Shown here: positions 24,397-34,368 of the stretch, one piece after another
Position numbering within the stretch: the first letter of the stretch is position 1
Layout of the letters: the number at the start of each line of letters is the position of its first letter
NCBI GenBank assembly: GCA_900541135.1
Contig: UQIG01000017.1
Location: 1 to 41,980 of the forward strand
Origin: an uncultured Collinsella sp.
GTDB lineage: Bacteria > Actinomycetota > Coriobacteriia > Coriobacteriales > Coriobacteriaceae
Length of the DNA: 41,980 nt
Direction of reading: 5' to 3'
Program-made: the position numbers and the translations under genes
Notes under the pieces: generated by a model
Seen by the model: the letters and a program-made list of their open reading frames with translations, nothing else
Database searches by the model: none
What the model was told of the DNA's origin: nothing

Positions 24397-24418
24397 GGGA
24401 GCACCTAGACGTGCCCCC
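24397..24418 (-). other. Leader hairpin upstream of the binding-protein gene
   Basis: On the minus strand GGGGGCAC, a six-base loop and GTGCTCCC form an 8-bp stem with one G-U pair. It ends about 30 nt before the start codon and 20 nt before the ribosome binding site, so it lies in the mRNA leader. Its role is unknown. Confidence 0.45.
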
Positions 24419-24484
24419 GCGCAACTTGCGGACGATATATACCTTACCTACCGACGAACCCAACTGAGGTGCCGCGCTCGGCGA

Positions 24485-24567
24485 CCGATACATACATACG
24501 CTTGAACGGTATTTACTACCGTTCACCGAATTCATTGACAAATGATTCGCCAGACAGTATGTATCGG
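24485..24567. promoter_or_regulatory. Nested inverted repeats over a promoter candidate
   Basis: The inner repeat TGAACGGTA-TTTAC-TACCGTTCA (24503-24525) is perfect, with nine-base arms. Outer arms CCGATACATAC (24485-24495) and GTATGTATCGG (24557-24567) are also perfect over 11 bases. On the minus strand TTGTCA (24536-24541) lies 17 bp from TAGTAA (24513-24518), so a bound dimer on the inner repeat would cover the -10 box. This is a good operator candidate for a sialic acid regulator encoded elsewhere. The -10 itself matches the consensus poorly. Confidence 0.5.
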
Positions 24568-24730
24568 CGAGGTGAGATATCAGTCTTCGTCAACCCGCAG
24601 GATAGCAGGGTTTTCGCTTGGGTTAGTCAAACGTTTTAGCGTTAATAAAACCCGAAACCAGCAGGCAATCATGGCGAAATAAATGGTTGAAAATCGCGCA
24701 ATCATGTATATCAGTTGTTTAGGCTCGTGT

Positions 24731-26677
24731 TTAGCTATCGGAATGGCCAGCCGCCGCCTCGGCGCGCTCGGCATTCCATGCAACGAGCGCCTCGTGGACC
24801 GCCTTGGCAACATCGGCAGGTATGCCGCGAACTTCCGCGATCTCTTGCTCGCTCGCCGCGCGCAAACGCTTCATCGAGCCAAAATGGCGCATAAGGGCAC
24901 GTTTTCTGGTGGGTCCCACGCCCGGAACGTCATCGAGTACCGAAACCGTCATGGCTTTATCGCGCAACTCACGGTGGAACGTGATGGCAAATCGGTGGGA
25001 CTCATCGCGTACCTGTTTAATTAGATAGAGCGAAGCAGACCCGGTCGGCAGCACGACAGGAGTCTCGTCCCAAGGCACAAAAACTTCCTCGTCGGCCTTC
25101 GCCAAGCCACAAACTGGTATATCGAGCCCAAGAGCCTCAAGTTGCTTGATCGCAGCGGTCAATTGCGGCTTACCGCCATCGACAACGAGCAAATCGGGGC
25201 GCGAGCCAAAGCGCTCGTCGGCCATGCGCTCGGGAGCATAGCGTCGTCCCAAAACCTCGGACATCGACACGAAGTCGTTTGCCTCGTCCAATTCGGCCTG
25301 AATTTTAAAACGACGGTACTGGCTCTTGTCGGCGCGCCCGTTGGTAAACACCACCATCGAGGCGACCGTAAAGGTGCCATGCAGCGTCGAGATATCGAAG
25401 CACTCGATACGCATCGGCGGCGCCGGCAGCGCCAGCGCGCTTTCGAGCTCCAGGAGCGCTTGATTGGTGCGGTCGTCAGCGTACCCCGTTCGCATCATGT
25501 AGCGCATGAGGGCATGGCGCGCATTTTTGGATGCCATATCGAGCAAACGGTGCTTTTCGCCACGCTGCGGCCTATGGAGATGGCAGGAACGCTCGCGCTT
25601 GCCTGCAAGCCACTCCCCCAGCGCCTCCGCATCCTCAAGCTCGACAGAGAGGTTTATCTCAGCTGGAATATCAGCCGTCTCGTCGTAATAGCGCTTAAGA
25701 AAGCCCGATTGAAGCTCCTCCTCGTCAACATCAAGACCCTTGTCGAGAATGAACTCGCAGGTGCGAACTGTTCGGCCCTCGCGAACGACGAAGACGCAAG
25801 CGGCGGAGATGGTCTCCTCGCGATAGAACCCGATGACATCGATATCGACACTGGAGGGAAAAACGACTTGCTGACGATCGTCCAGACCCCTGATGACCTC
25901 CAAACGACGTTTGACGCGTGCCGCGCGCTCAAAGTCGAGCGCCTCGGCGGCATCCGTCATCTCGGAGGTCAGCTCATCGACGACATCCTTGCGATGGCCC
26001 GACAAAAAGCGCTCGACACGCTTGACGTTCTTGGCATAGTCTGCCGGGGAAATCGCGCCGACACACGCACCCGGGCCGCGCCCGACATGGTAGTCAAAGC
26101 AGGGACGCCCGTTTTGTGCGCAAATCATATTGACGATGTCTTCCTCGCCCTTGTGGGACTCGATGGTACGGCGACAACGACGCCACTCCGCACAGGATGC
26201 AGAGCAGATGGGGATAACCTTGCGCAGCGTATCTATCGTCTCACGTGCCGCACGGCTATCGGTATAGGGTCCAAAATAGCGCGTTCCCGGCTTATGACGC
26301 TCACGCGTGTATTTGATCGCGGGATACAGGTCGCCCTTTGTAATGGCGATAAAGGGGTAGCTCTTGTCATCCTTGAGGTCGACGTTAAAGTACGGATGGT
26401 ACTGGCCGATCAGGTTGCGCTCGAGTACAAGCGCCTCATGCTCGGTTTCGACAACGATGTAGTCAAAGCTCGCCACCAGCTGCATCATCAGCGGGATCTT
26501 TTGACGCTCATCCTGCAGTGTCACGTATTGACGCATGCGGGCGCGCAGGTTTTTCGCCTTGCCCACGTAGATGACATCGCCCTTGGCATCCTTCCAAAGG
26601 TAGCATCCGGGCTGTGTGGGAACGCGCGAAACCTGCTCGGCAAGCGTTGGTATGTTGTCGTGACCGGCCACGCGCAC
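24731..26677 (-). CDS. uvrC: UvrABC system protein C
   Basis: Makes both incisions in nucleotide excision repair, 648 aa. The GIY-YIG nuclease domain (about 20-95) shows PGCYLW and VIYVGKAKNLRARM. A cysteine cluster (CSASCAEWRRC and CVG) follows near 155-205. The RNase H-like nuclease half has ECFDIS and LLVVDGG, and the C-terminus has helix-hairpin-helix repeats (VPGVGPTRKRAL, VRGIPADVAKAV). The start is GTG at 26677, immediately after the murJ stop codon, so it is coupled to murJ. In many actinobacteria uvrC instead precedes rapZ. Confidence 0.95.
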   Translation of the reverse strand: MRVAGHDNIPTLAEQVSRVPTQPGCYLWKDAKGDVIYVGKAKNLRARMRQYVTLQDERQKIPLMMQLVASFDYIVVETEHEALVLERNLIGQYHPYFNVDLKDDKSYPFIAITKGDLYPAIKYTRERHKPGTRYFGPYTDSRAARETIDTLRKVIPICSASCAEWRRCRRTIESHKGEEDIVNMICAQNGRPCFDYHVGRGPGACVGAISPADYAKNVKRVERFLSGHRKDVVDELTSEMTDAAEALDFERAARVKRRLEVIRGLDDRQQVVFPSSVDIDVIGFYREETISAACVFVVREGRTVRTCEFILDKGLDVDEEELQSGFLKRYYDETADIPAEINLSVELEDAEALGEWLAGKRERSCHLHRPQRGEKHRLLDMASKNARHALMRYMMRTGYADDRTNQALLELESALALPAPPMRIECFDISTLHGTFTVASMVVFTNGRADKSQYRRFKIQAELDEANDFVSMSEVLGRRYAPERMADERFGSRPDLLVVDGGKPQLTAAIKQLEALGLDIPVCGLAKADEEVFVPWDETPVVLPTGSASLYLIKQVRDESHRFAITFHRELRDKAMTVSVLDDVPGVGPTRKRALMRHFGSMKRLRAASEQEIAEVRGIPADVAKAVHEALVAWNAERAEAAAGHSDS

Positions 26678-28360
26678 CTACTTGCGACGAAGCAGCGCCG
26701 AGACCTCGGGCATCTTAAGGACGACGGCAAGGCCAAAGGTAACAACAAGCGAGGCGACACCCGCAACGCAAACGTAGCCAAGAGTAATCAGAATCGAGCC
26801 GCCAAGTGCCCCGACAAAGTGTTCAAGCGCCCACATGACGCCGGCGCCTGCGGCAGCACCTAGGCCACCGAGCAAAAGGCCAAAGAAACCGCCATGTAGG
26901 ATAGATTTGACCTGAAGGCCACGCAGGCGACGACGCAGCCACCACAGCGAACAGCCGACCAAGATCACGTAGTCGACGACATACGAAAGCGCGATTGCCG
27001 GCATACCGAAGCCCAGCACAACGCCAAACAGCAGAACCGAGCCGGCCTGGCCGATGGCGGAATACAGGCAATAGCGGCTATAGGGCTTCATGTCGAGCAA
27101 GGCAGAGAAGCTCTTCTGCATCAACACGACCACGCCGTAGAGCGGCAGCGAGAGCGCCAGGTAGACAAGGTACTCGGATACCAGCGCCACGCCGGATTCA
27201 TCGAACTTGCCAGCACAGTAGATCATATTGAGCGGACGTGCGAAGACAATCAGGTACAGTGCGAACGGAATCAGGAAGAACAGCATCTGGGCGACGCCAC
27301 GCGAAATGCCCGTGCGAACGCTGTCGTAATCCTTCTCCTGTGCGTCATGAGAGAGCTCGGTATAGAGCGCCGTCGAAAGCGAGGCGGCAATCAGCGCGTA
27401 GGGCAGCGTGTACCACAGGCGCGCATAGGCGATGACGGAAGGACCCGTCTCGGGCTGGACCACCAGCGCGGCAGCGTTGGTGATAGAAGTCGAGACAAAC
27501 ATGCACACCGTGGCGAGCAGCGTCGGGATACCGAGCGCAATCGTCTGGCGCAGCGCGGGGTCCTTAAAGTCGATATGGATATGGGGATGCACGCCGTGCT
27601 TGCCAAGCGCGGGAATCTGACATGCCATCTGAACAAAGACACCGAGGGTCGTACCGGCCGCAATCAAGATGATGCCGGCACGTTCGCCAAACTGTGCGGA
27701 CACGGGCGCAAAACCCATAAAGCTCGCAATGACGATCACATTGTTGAGGACCGGGGCAAACGTCGACCAAAAGTAGTCGCGGTGTGCGTTGAGAACGCCC
27801 GAGAACACCGAGCCCAAACCATAAAACAGAATCTGGATGGCAAAGAAACGGAACATGAACGCAGCGGTATCCATGCTGCCACCGTCACCCGAAAGGAACG
27901 ATTGCGTCCAGATAAAGCCCGGGGCGAACACGGTCCCCAGCAACGAAATGCCACCCAGCACTAAAAGCAGAATGCCGAGCAGGTTGCCCACGTACTCGTT
28001 CGAGGCCTCGCGACCCTGCTCACGCCTCACGCCCATGTACACAGGCAAAAACGCCGTCACGAGCATGCCACCCATCACGAGTTCGTAGAGCATATTGGGC
28101 AGGTTGTTGGCGACCTGATAGGAGGACGAGAGTAGCGACATGCCGATAGCGGCCGCCATTGCCCACGTGCGGATAAAACCGGTGACGCGAGACACGATAG
28201 TCAGGATGGTCATAAGCCCGGCGGAACGACCAACCGTGGAGTAGTCCGACGAGCCCATGTCGTCAGTGTCATCTCGCGACGAAGAAGCTTCGGATGAGGG
28301 CGTCTGAGGCGCAGATTCTTTTGCAAAATGAGCTCCGCGCTTCAATTCTTCCTGCGGCAT
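26678..28360 (-). CDS. murJ: Lipid II flippase MurJ
   Basis: Multi-spanning membrane protein of the MVF/MurJ family, 560 aa, that moves lipid II outward for peptidoglycan synthesis. After a Ser/Asp-rich cytoplasmic N-terminus (about 45 residues) there are about 14 hydrophobic segments. The family region VSRVTGFIRTWAMAAAIG and NNLPNMLYELVMGGMLVTAFLPV is clear in parts. The ATG has AGAGAGGA seven to eight bases upstream, inside the end of the deacylase gene, three nt away. It is in one transcript with uvrC. Confidence 0.93.
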   Translation of the reverse strand: MPQEELKRGAHFAKESAPQTPSSEASSSRDDTDDMGSSDYSTVGRSAGLMTILTIVSRVTGFIRTWAMAAAIGMSLLSSSYQVANNLPNMLYELVMGGMLVTAFLPVYMGVRREQGREASNEYVGNLLGILLLVLGGISLLGTVFAPGFIWTQSFLSGDGGSMDTAAFMFRFFAIQILFYGLGSVFSGVLNAHRDYFWSTFAPVLNNVIVIASFMGFAPVSAQFGERAGIILIAAGTTLGVFVQMACQIPALGKHGVHPHIHIDFKDPALRQTIALGIPTLLATVCMFVSTSITNAAALVVQPETGPSVIAYARLWYTLPYALIAASLSTALYTELSHDAQEKDYDSVRTGISRGVAQMLFFLIPFALYLIVFARPLNMIYCAGKFDESGVALVSEYLVYLALSLPLYGVVVLMQKSFSALLDMKPYSRYCLYSAIGQAGSVLLFGVVLGFGMPAIALSYVVDYVILVGCSLWWLRRRLRGLQVKSILHGGFFGLLLGGLGAAAGAGVMWALEHFVGALGGSILITLGYVCVAGVASLVVTFGLAVVLKMPEVSALLRRK

Positions 28361-28363
28361 CGC

Positions 28364-28864
28364 TCAGTCCTCTCTCGTAATCGCGGCAACCGTCGCCCCG
28401 CAAAATGCAATTAAATCATCGGGTGCAAGCTCGAGCTGATAACCACGCTTGCCTCCCGAAATAAAAATGGTATCCCAAAGGACACACGTCTCATCAATGA
28501 GCGTCCGGTAGCGTTTTTTCATACCGACCGGGCTGCAGCCGCCGCGAACGTAGCCAGTCGCCGCAAGCAAATCCTTCACATGCATCATAACCAAGGACTT
28601 CTCCCCCGCGGCACGCGCGGCGGACTTTAGATCGAGCTCATCGGCAACAGGGATGCAGCACACGACATGGTCGTTGGACGGCGTCACGCAGACCAAGGTC
28701 TTAAATCCTTGACCGGGCTCCTCGCCAAGCTGCTCCGAAATCGCGACCCCCAGGCCCACCGACTCATCACCATCGTCTTCGTACGTATGTAGAACATAGG
28801 AAATGCCGGCGCTTTCCAGCTCGCGCATCGCATTGGTTTTTGGCGTCTTTACAGCCTTTGCCAT
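28364..28864 (-). CDS. ybaK: YbaK-type Cys-tRNA(Pro)/aminoacyl-tRNA deacylase
   Basis: Trans-editing enzyme of 166 aa that removes cysteine misloaded on tRNA(Pro). The family pattern is visible: TNAMRELESAGISY at the N-terminus, the FKTLVC strand, the pocket region LDLKSAARAAG, and GYVRGGCSPVGMKK, which is diagnostic. The ATG at 28864 has AAAGGA six bases upstream; the 32 upstream codons are rejected. It precedes murJ by three nt. Confidence 0.92.
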   Translation of the reverse strand: MAKAVKTPKTNAMRELESAGISYVLHTYEDDGDESVGLGVAISEQLGEEPGQGFKTLVCVTPSNDHVVCCIPVADELDLKSAARAAGEKSLVMMHVKDLLAATGYVRGGCSPVGMKKRYRTLIDETCVLWDTIFISGGKRGYQLELAPDDLIAFCGATVAAITRED

Positions 28865-28945
28865 GACATATCCTTTCCCTCGCATTCGGACGCAAAGATT
28901 AAGTATATGTCCAATTCGGCTGCATACGTCACTTCGGCACAGCAA

Positions 28946-28976
28946 GCGCCATCGAATCACAAGGAGTCGATGGCGC
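28946..28976 (-). terminator. Stem-loop downstream of uvrA
   Basis: GCGCCATCGA (28946-28955) and TCGATGGCGC (28967-28976) form a perfect 10-bp stem 20 nt after the uvrA stop. On the minus strand it is followed by TTGCTG, a poor T-run, so termination is likely only partial. Confidence 0.55.
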
Positions 28977-28996
28977 CCATAAACTGAATCGCCTAT

Positions 28997-31876
28997 TTAT
29001 TGAGCATCAAGTTGAGCCTGACGCTCCCGGTCACGCCTGAGCAACGGCGCCAAAAACTTGCCCGTATAACTCTGCGGACAGTCCGCAACCTGCTCCGGTG
29101 TGCCCGAAACCACGACGGTTCCGCCGCCGTTACCGCCCTCGGGACCCATATCGATCAGGCGGTCGGCAACCTTGATGACATCAAGGTTGTGCTCAATCAC
29201 CAGCACCGTGTTGCCCGCATCGACCAAGCGCTGCAGCACATCGAGCAGCTGGCGGACGTCCTCAAAATGAAGACCGGTCGTCGGCTCGTCCAAAATATAG
29301 AACGTCTTGCCCGTCTGGCGTCGATGAAGCTCCTTGGCGAGCTTCACACGCTGCGCCTCGCCGCCCGAGAGCGTCGTGGCGGGCTGGCCCAGGCTCACGT
29401 AGCCCAAGCCTACATCGTACAGCGTCTGGAGCTTTCGCTTGATCTGCGGGATATTCCCAAAGAAGGCCAGCGCCTCGGTGACGCTCATGTCGAGCACGTC
29501 CGAGATGGTCTTGCCACGGTAGGTGACCTCGAGTGTCTCGCGGTTGTAGCGTTTACCGCCGCAAACTTCGCAGGGAACGTAGATATCGGGAAGGAAGTGC
29601 ATCTCGATCTTAATCTGCCCATCGCCCTTGCACGCCTCACAGCGCCCGCCACTCACATTAAAGGAGAAACGACCCGGCGAGTAGCCGCGCGCCTTCGACT
29701 CCGGCGTACTCGCAAACAGCGCGCGAAGATCATCCCACAGGCCGATATAGGTAGCAGGGTTGGAGCGCGGCGTGCGGCCAATCGGCGACTGGTCGATATC
29801 GATAACCTTATCGATACACTCGATGCCCTCGATTTTCTTATACGGACCCACAGGGCGCGTCGAACGGTGAATGACATTCGTAAGGGCAGGCGCAATGGTG
29901 TCGGTAACCAGGGAGCTCTTGCCCGATCCCGACACGCCGGTAACAACCGTAAGCGTACCAAACTCGATTTTGGCGGTAACGTTTTTGAGGTTGTTGGCTC
30001 GAGCGCCCGTAATTTTAAGGCAGCCGCGACCGGGCTTGCGCCGTTCATCAGGCACCCGGATCATTCGTTTGCCGGTCAGATAAGCGCCCGTCATCGACTC
30101 AGGACACGCCATGATATCGGCAGGCGTTCCCGCCGCGACTACGTGTCCGCCGTTGACGCCGGCGCCGGGCCCCATGTCGATCACGTAATCGGCGGCACGG
30201 ATTGTATCCTCGTCGTGTTCGACGACGATAACGGTATTGCCGATATCGCGCAGGCGCTCGAGCGTCTTGATCAAGCGCTCGTTGTCACGCTGATGAAGAC
30301 CGATCGAGGGCTCGTCCAGAATATAGAGCACGCCCATGAGACCCGCGCCGATCTGCGTTGCCAGACGAATACGCTGCGCCTCGCCACCGGAAAGCGTCGC
30401 CGAGGCACGATCGAGCGTCAGATAGTCGAGTCCAACATCGACCAGAAAACGCAAGCGCTCCAGGATTTCCTTGACGATACGGCCGCCGATAAACTGTTGG
30501 CGCTCGGTGAGCTCCAGGCCCTCAAAAAACTCGAGCGATTCACGGCACGACAGGCAACAAACCTCGTAAATGGACTTGCCGCCCACGGTGACGGCGAGCA
30601 TCTCGGAGCGCAAACGAGCGCCGTGGCAGCTCGAGCACGGCTCCTCGCGAATGTACTTCTCCAGGCGCGCCTTGGTGTTCTCGTTCGTCGTCTCGGTATA
30701 GCGTTCGTACAGGATGTTGCGAACGCCCGAAAACTTGGTATCCCACTGGCTGCGACGTCCGTCGAGCTTTTGGTAGTCGACCGAGATCTTCGTATCGCCC
30801 AGGCCATCCAAGAATGCACGACGTACGCGAGGGGGCAAGTCCTCCCACGGCGTATCGGCGCTCACCTTAAAGTGTTTGCAGACCGCAGCAAAAATCTGCG
30901 GATAGTAGTTCGAATTGCCAAACAGGCTACCAAAGACTCCATCGGCAATGGACTTCGAGGGATCCTCAATCAGCGCCTCGGCATCAACGGTTTTCTTAAA
31001 GCCCAGGCCGTCGCACTCAGGACATGCGCCATAGGGAGCGTTGAACGAAAAATCACGCGGCTGAAGATCGTCAATGGAGTGACCATGCTCCGGGCACGCC
31101 AAGGCCAACGAATACTCCAGCAGCTCGCCCTCGGTCCCCTCGGGAGCATCACGATCGGGCAGCATGTACACGTTTACATTGCCGTGAGCCAGCGCGGTCG
31201 CTTGCTCAACAGACTCGGCGATACGGCCCAGAGAGTTCTCACGGATCACGATGCGATCGACTACGACCTCGATATCGTGCTTGAACTTCTTGTCCAGATC
31301 GATCGGATCGTCGAGCGAGCGCACTTCACCGTCGACACGCACGCGGCTAAAGCCCTCGGCGCGAAGGTCCTCAAACAGTTTGGTGTACTCGCCTTTTCGC
31401 CCGCGCACCACCGGTGCCAGCACAAACGCGCGGCGGCCCTCCCCCGCCGCCAAGACCTTGTCGGCAACCTGGTCGGTCGTCTGACGCTCAATGACGCGGC
31501 CGCATTCGGGACAGTGCGGGGTGCCCACACGGGCGAACAGCAGGCGCAGATAGTCATAAATCTCGGTTACGGTGCCAACCGTCGAGCGAGGGTTTTTAGA
31601 CGTCGTCTTTTGGTCGATCGACACTGCCGGCGAAAGGCCGTCGATTGAATCCAGGTCGGGTTTGTCCATCTGACCCAAGAACTGGCGCGCATAGCTCGAA
31701 AGGCTCTCGACGTATCGACGCTGGCCCTCGGCATAGATAGTGTCAAATGCCAGCGAGCTCTTGCCCGAGCCAGAAAGACCGGTAATGACCACGAGTTGGT
31801 CACGCGGAATGGAAACATCGATATCACGGAGGTTGTGCTCACGAGCGCCGCGAATAACGATAGAAGAATCAGACAT
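28997..31876 (-). CDS. uvrA: UvrABC system protein A
   Basis: DNA-damage sensor ATPase, 959 aa. It carries two ABC modules: Walker A GLSGSGKSS near residue 31 and GVSGSGKSS in the second half, with matching signatures SGGEAQRIRLA and SGGEAQRVKLA. Zinc-binding cysteine pairs occur as CPECGRVI, CPECDGLG and CEACKGDG...CEVCGGK. The ATG at 31876 has AAGGAG five bases upstream; 22 earlier codons are rejected. It is divergent from the LTA-synthase-like gene, with a 193-nt shared upstream region. Confidence 0.97.
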   Translation of the reverse strand: MSDSSIVIRGAREHNLRDIDVSIPRDQLVVITGLSGSGKSSLAFDTIYAEGQRRYVESLSSYARQFLGQMDKPDLDSIDGLSPAVSIDQKTTSKNPRSTVGTVTEIYDYLRLLFARVGTPHCPECGRVIERQTTDQVADKVLAAGEGRRAFVLAPVVRGRKGEYTKLFEDLRAEGFSRVRVDGEVRSLDDPIDLDKKFKHDIEVVVDRIVIRENSLGRIAESVEQATALAHGNVNVYMLPDRDAPEGTEGELLEYSLALACPEHGHSIDDLQPRDFSFNAPYGACPECDGLGFKKTVDAEALIEDPSKSIADGVFGSLFGNSNYYPQIFAAVCKHFKVSADTPWEDLPPRVRRAFLDGLGDTKISVDYQKLDGRRSQWDTKFSGVRNILYERYTETTNENTKARLEKYIREEPCSSCHGARLRSEMLAVTVGGKSIYEVCCLSCRESLEFFEGLELTERQQFIGGRIVKEILERLRFLVDVGLDYLTLDRASATLSGGEAQRIRLATQIGAGLMGVLYILDEPSIGLHQRDNERLIKTLERLRDIGNTVIVVEHDEDTIRAADYVIDMGPGAGVNGGHVVAAGTPADIMACPESMTGAYLTGKRMIRVPDERRKPGRGCLKITGARANNLKNVTAKIEFGTLTVVTGVSGSGKSSLVTDTIAPALTNVIHRSTRPVGPYKKIEGIECIDKVIDIDQSPIGRTPRSNPATYIGLWDDLRALFASTPESKARGYSPGRFSFNVSGGRCEACKGDGQIKIEMHFLPDIYVPCEVCGGKRYNRETLEVTYRGKTISDVLDMSVTEALAFFGNIPQIKRKLQTLYDVGLGYVSLGQPATTLSGGEAQRVKLAKELHRRQTGKTFYILDEPTTGLHFEDVRQLLDVLQRLVDAGNTVLVIEHNLDVIKVADRLIDMGPEGGNGGGTVVVSGTPEQVADCPQSYTGKFLAPLLRRDRERQAQLDAQ

Positions 31877-32069
31877 GGAAGCTCCTTGCCTCCTATTGCA
31901 TCGAATCATACTGCCGATGAGTTTAGCGCACTCGACGCGCACAGATGTTCGTAATACAAGATTCGCAGACCTTTAGCTTTGCGTATCGGGCGCTTTGTTT
32001 CTCGAAATGTCGTGGAAAGGTTACAGTAATCTAATACTGAACTTAATTTGCCGTAACAGAGGAACGTCC

Positions 32070-34223
32070 ATGACCGAAGATATCCCCCTTGAAATCACTT
32101 CGAGCGACATGGCCAATCTGCCCATATTCATCGCCGTCCTTATCGTGGCCATCGTCGTGGTGCGCGTATATTTTTCAATCAAACACAATGAAAAGCCGCC
32201 CATTGCCCGCGTCTTTTGGTGCGCGACGCTCCTCATCCCGCTCGGCATGGTAGCTGCATGGATTACGAATCAATTGCTCGTAAATGAGGACAATTCCCTA
32301 TGGGTCCTTTCTTATTCGGCGCTCGGTGCTACCGCCGTCATACTTCTTGTCGAGCCCTTGGTTTCGGGACTTATCGACCAAACCGATCTTGCGACGGGAA
32401 CGGTTGCCTGTATTTGCCGTGACATCCTTGTCATCGCCGCTGTTTCAGCGCTCTCGTTCGTTTCACTCGAAATTGCCTGCAACGAAACGTTCTATCGCAT
32501 TCCCGCCAACTCATTCGGGTTTTCCGTCGGGCTGCTCGCGACGGTTCTGCTCTCCCTTTATTTGCTGGGACAGCGTCATGGAGGCGTCATGGCCCTCGTG
32601 CCCGTCGCCTGTTGCATCCTTGGCATTGCCGAGCACTTCGTCATAACGTTTAAAGGCGAGGCCATCCTGCCAAGCGATATCTTGGCCCTTGGCACCGCAA
32701 TGGAAGTGAGCGAGGGATACGAGTTTACCTTTACCGCCGGAATCGTAACCTCTCTAGCCCTGCTGGAGATTTCCCTGGGGCTTCTTTCGCTTATCCGACC
32801 GAGAAAGCTCCGTACGCCCACCCATGTCTTCCCCGCAATCGCCGCTAACCTCTGCGCTTTTCTGCTAGTGACCGTTGTGGGGCTCTCGGGCTTTTCCAGC
32901 ATCGACTTGGAGCAGGCGCTGAATTTTGGATTTGACCGTTGGCAGCCCATCACCACGTATGCGTCTCAGGGTTTTATCACTTCGTTCACCGAAATGGTCA
33001 ACGAGTTGCCCATTGAGAAGCCCGAAGGCTATACGCCCGATGAGGCGCGGAGCATCGAGCAGGAGCTCGCCGCCACCTACGACAGCACGTATGGCTCGAG
33101 CGAGCAGCGCGCGGCGGCCGTTGCCCAGTTCAATGAAATCAAGCCGACGATTGTTGCCGTCATGAATGAGAGTTTTAGCGACCTTTCGTGCTTTGAGCAG
33201 CTCCAGGCGGCCGGGTACACCGGCCCCGCATTCTACAACTCGCTTCCCGACACACTTGTTCGCGGCACCATGCTCGCTTCGGTCACCGGTGGCGGAACGG
33301 CAAACTCCGAATTCGAATTTTTGACCGGAGCGACAACGGCCTTTGTCGGATTAGGCAAAATCCCCTATCAGCTATATCAGATGAATGGCGTCAACAGCCT
33401 GGCAAAGGACCTTAAGGAGCTTGGGTATACCGCTACCGCTATGCACCCGCAAAACCCCGTCAACTACCATCGAGATAAAATCTATCAGCAGCTGGGCTTT
33501 GGAGACTTTCTTTCAATCGGCGATTTCGAAGGTGCGCCCTGTTACCATGCCGGCGTATGCGACTACGCCACCTACGACAAGATACTCGACCTGCTTAGAA
33601 CCGACGAAGCCCCGCAGTTCATCTTTGACGTCACGATGCAAAATCACGGCGGCTACGACTATGGCACCGTTCCCGCCGAGGAGCTGACAAACTATTGGGT
33701 CGAGGGAGCCAGCGAGGGCGCCAATAGCGCGCTCAACACCTATCTTACCTGCATCAACGCATCTGACCGGGACCTCGAGTACTTTATCAACGAGCTCCGC
33801 AATATCGGCAGACCGGTTGTCCTTGTCTTTTTTGGCGACCATCAGCCGAGCGCCGCAACGACCCTCAACGACGAGCTGTACCCTCAGGAAGATACGGCAA
33901 GCCACGCTTTCCGTATCTATCAGTCGACATATTTTGTCTGGGCTAACTATGAAATCGCCGGCAATACCGAGCTCAACGTCTACGACACCGTCGGGGCAAA
34001 CGAGATTGCAGCCATTACCCTTAATAAGATCGGCGCCCCGCTCACCGACTATCAAAAGGCTCTGCTTGCAACAAGGTCAGATGTGCCCACCATCAATGTC
34101 GCCGGCTACCTTGGTGCCGACGGGCTGCGCTACGACTTGGAATCTGAAGATAGCCCATACGCCTCGACGATCGACAAGCTGCAGCGCATGCAATACCTCG
34201 AGTTCGCCAGCAAAGTTCAGTAA
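32070..34223 (+). CDS. LTA synthase-like sulfatase-fold transferase
   Basis: Membrane-anchored enzyme of 717 aa. About seven hydrophobic segments in the first 275 residues are followed by an extracellular sulfatase-like domain. Catalytic positions of the LtaS/MdoB family are seen: Glu367 in NESFSD, the nucleophile Thr410 in GGGTANSEFEF, and Asp590-His591 in FFGDHQPS. It probably transfers glycerol phosphate from phosphatidylglycerol to a surface polymer or glycan; the acceptor is unknown. The N-terminal half is longer than in classical LtaS. The ATG at 32070 has AGAGGAA five bases upstream. Confidence 0.85.
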   Translation: MTEDIPLEITSSDMANLPIFIAVLIVAIVVVRVYFSIKHNEKPPIARVFWCATLLIPLGMVAAWITNQLLVNEDNSLWVLSYSALGATAVILLVEPLVSGLIDQTDLATGTVACICRDILVIAAVSALSFVSLEIACNETFYRIPANSFGFSVGLLATVLLSLYLLGQRHGGVMALVPVACCILGIAEHFVITFKGEAILPSDILALGTAMEVSEGYEFTFTAGIVTSLALLEISLGLLSLIRPRKLRTPTHVFPAIAANLCAFLLVTVVGLSGFSSIDLEQALNFGFDRWQPITTYASQGFITSFTEMVNELPIEKPEGYTPDEARSIEQELAATYDSTYGSSEQRAAAVAQFNEIKPTIVAVMNESFSDLSCFEQLQAAGYTGPAFYNSLPDTLVRGTMLASVTGGGTANSEFEFLTGATTAFVGLGKIPYQLYQMNGVNSLAKDLKELGYTATAMHPQNPVNYHRDKIYQQLGFGDFLSIGDFEGAPCYHAGVCDYATYDKILDLLRTDEAPQFIFDVTMQNHGGYDYGTVPAEELTNYWVEGASEGANSALNTYLTCINASDRDLEYFINELRNIGRPVVLVFFGDHQPSAATTLNDELYPQEDTASHAFRIYQSTYFVWANYEIAGNTELNVYDTVGANEIAAITLNKIGAPLTDYQKALLATRSDVPTINVAGYLGADGLRYDLESEDSPYASTIDKLQRMQYLEFASKVQ

Positions 34224-34283
34224 GCCCGCCCATTCGTTTGGACCCATCGTATTGCAAGCACGCTCGGCCCAAATGCATCGCAA

Positions 34284-34313
34284 ATGACTCCCGCTCGCAA
34301 ACGAGGGTACAAT
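34284..34313 (+). promoter_or_regulatory. Promoter candidate for mrp
   Basis: ATGACT (34284-34289) and TACAAT (34308-34313) are 18 bp apart; they match four of six and five of six consensus positions. Transcription would begin near 34320 and give an approximately 50-nt leader before the mrp start. Confidence 0.5.
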
Positions 34314-34368
34314 GACGCTCGTGTCACACCACGGGGCCCCGGCCCCAACATATACAAAGGAGTCATAC

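Larger units (their letters stand above)
24367..24730. promoter_or_regulatory. Leader and control region of the sialic acid operon
   Basis: This 364-nt stretch has no gene. From the operon outward it holds a leader stem (24397-24418), a second -10-like TATATA box near 24436-24441, nested inverted repeats (24485-24567) and the sequence AAACGTTTTA (24629-24638), shared with the palindrome upstream of gap. A weak GGGTTTT / AAAACCC pairing at 24608-24653 could end the uvrC transcript, but no convincing terminator is seen. Confidence 0.5.

Noticed and set aside
24608..24653. Intrinsic terminator of uvrC
   Set aside because: The seven-base arms GGGTTTT / AAAACCC are 32 nt apart with little pairing between them, so the structure is too weak to call.
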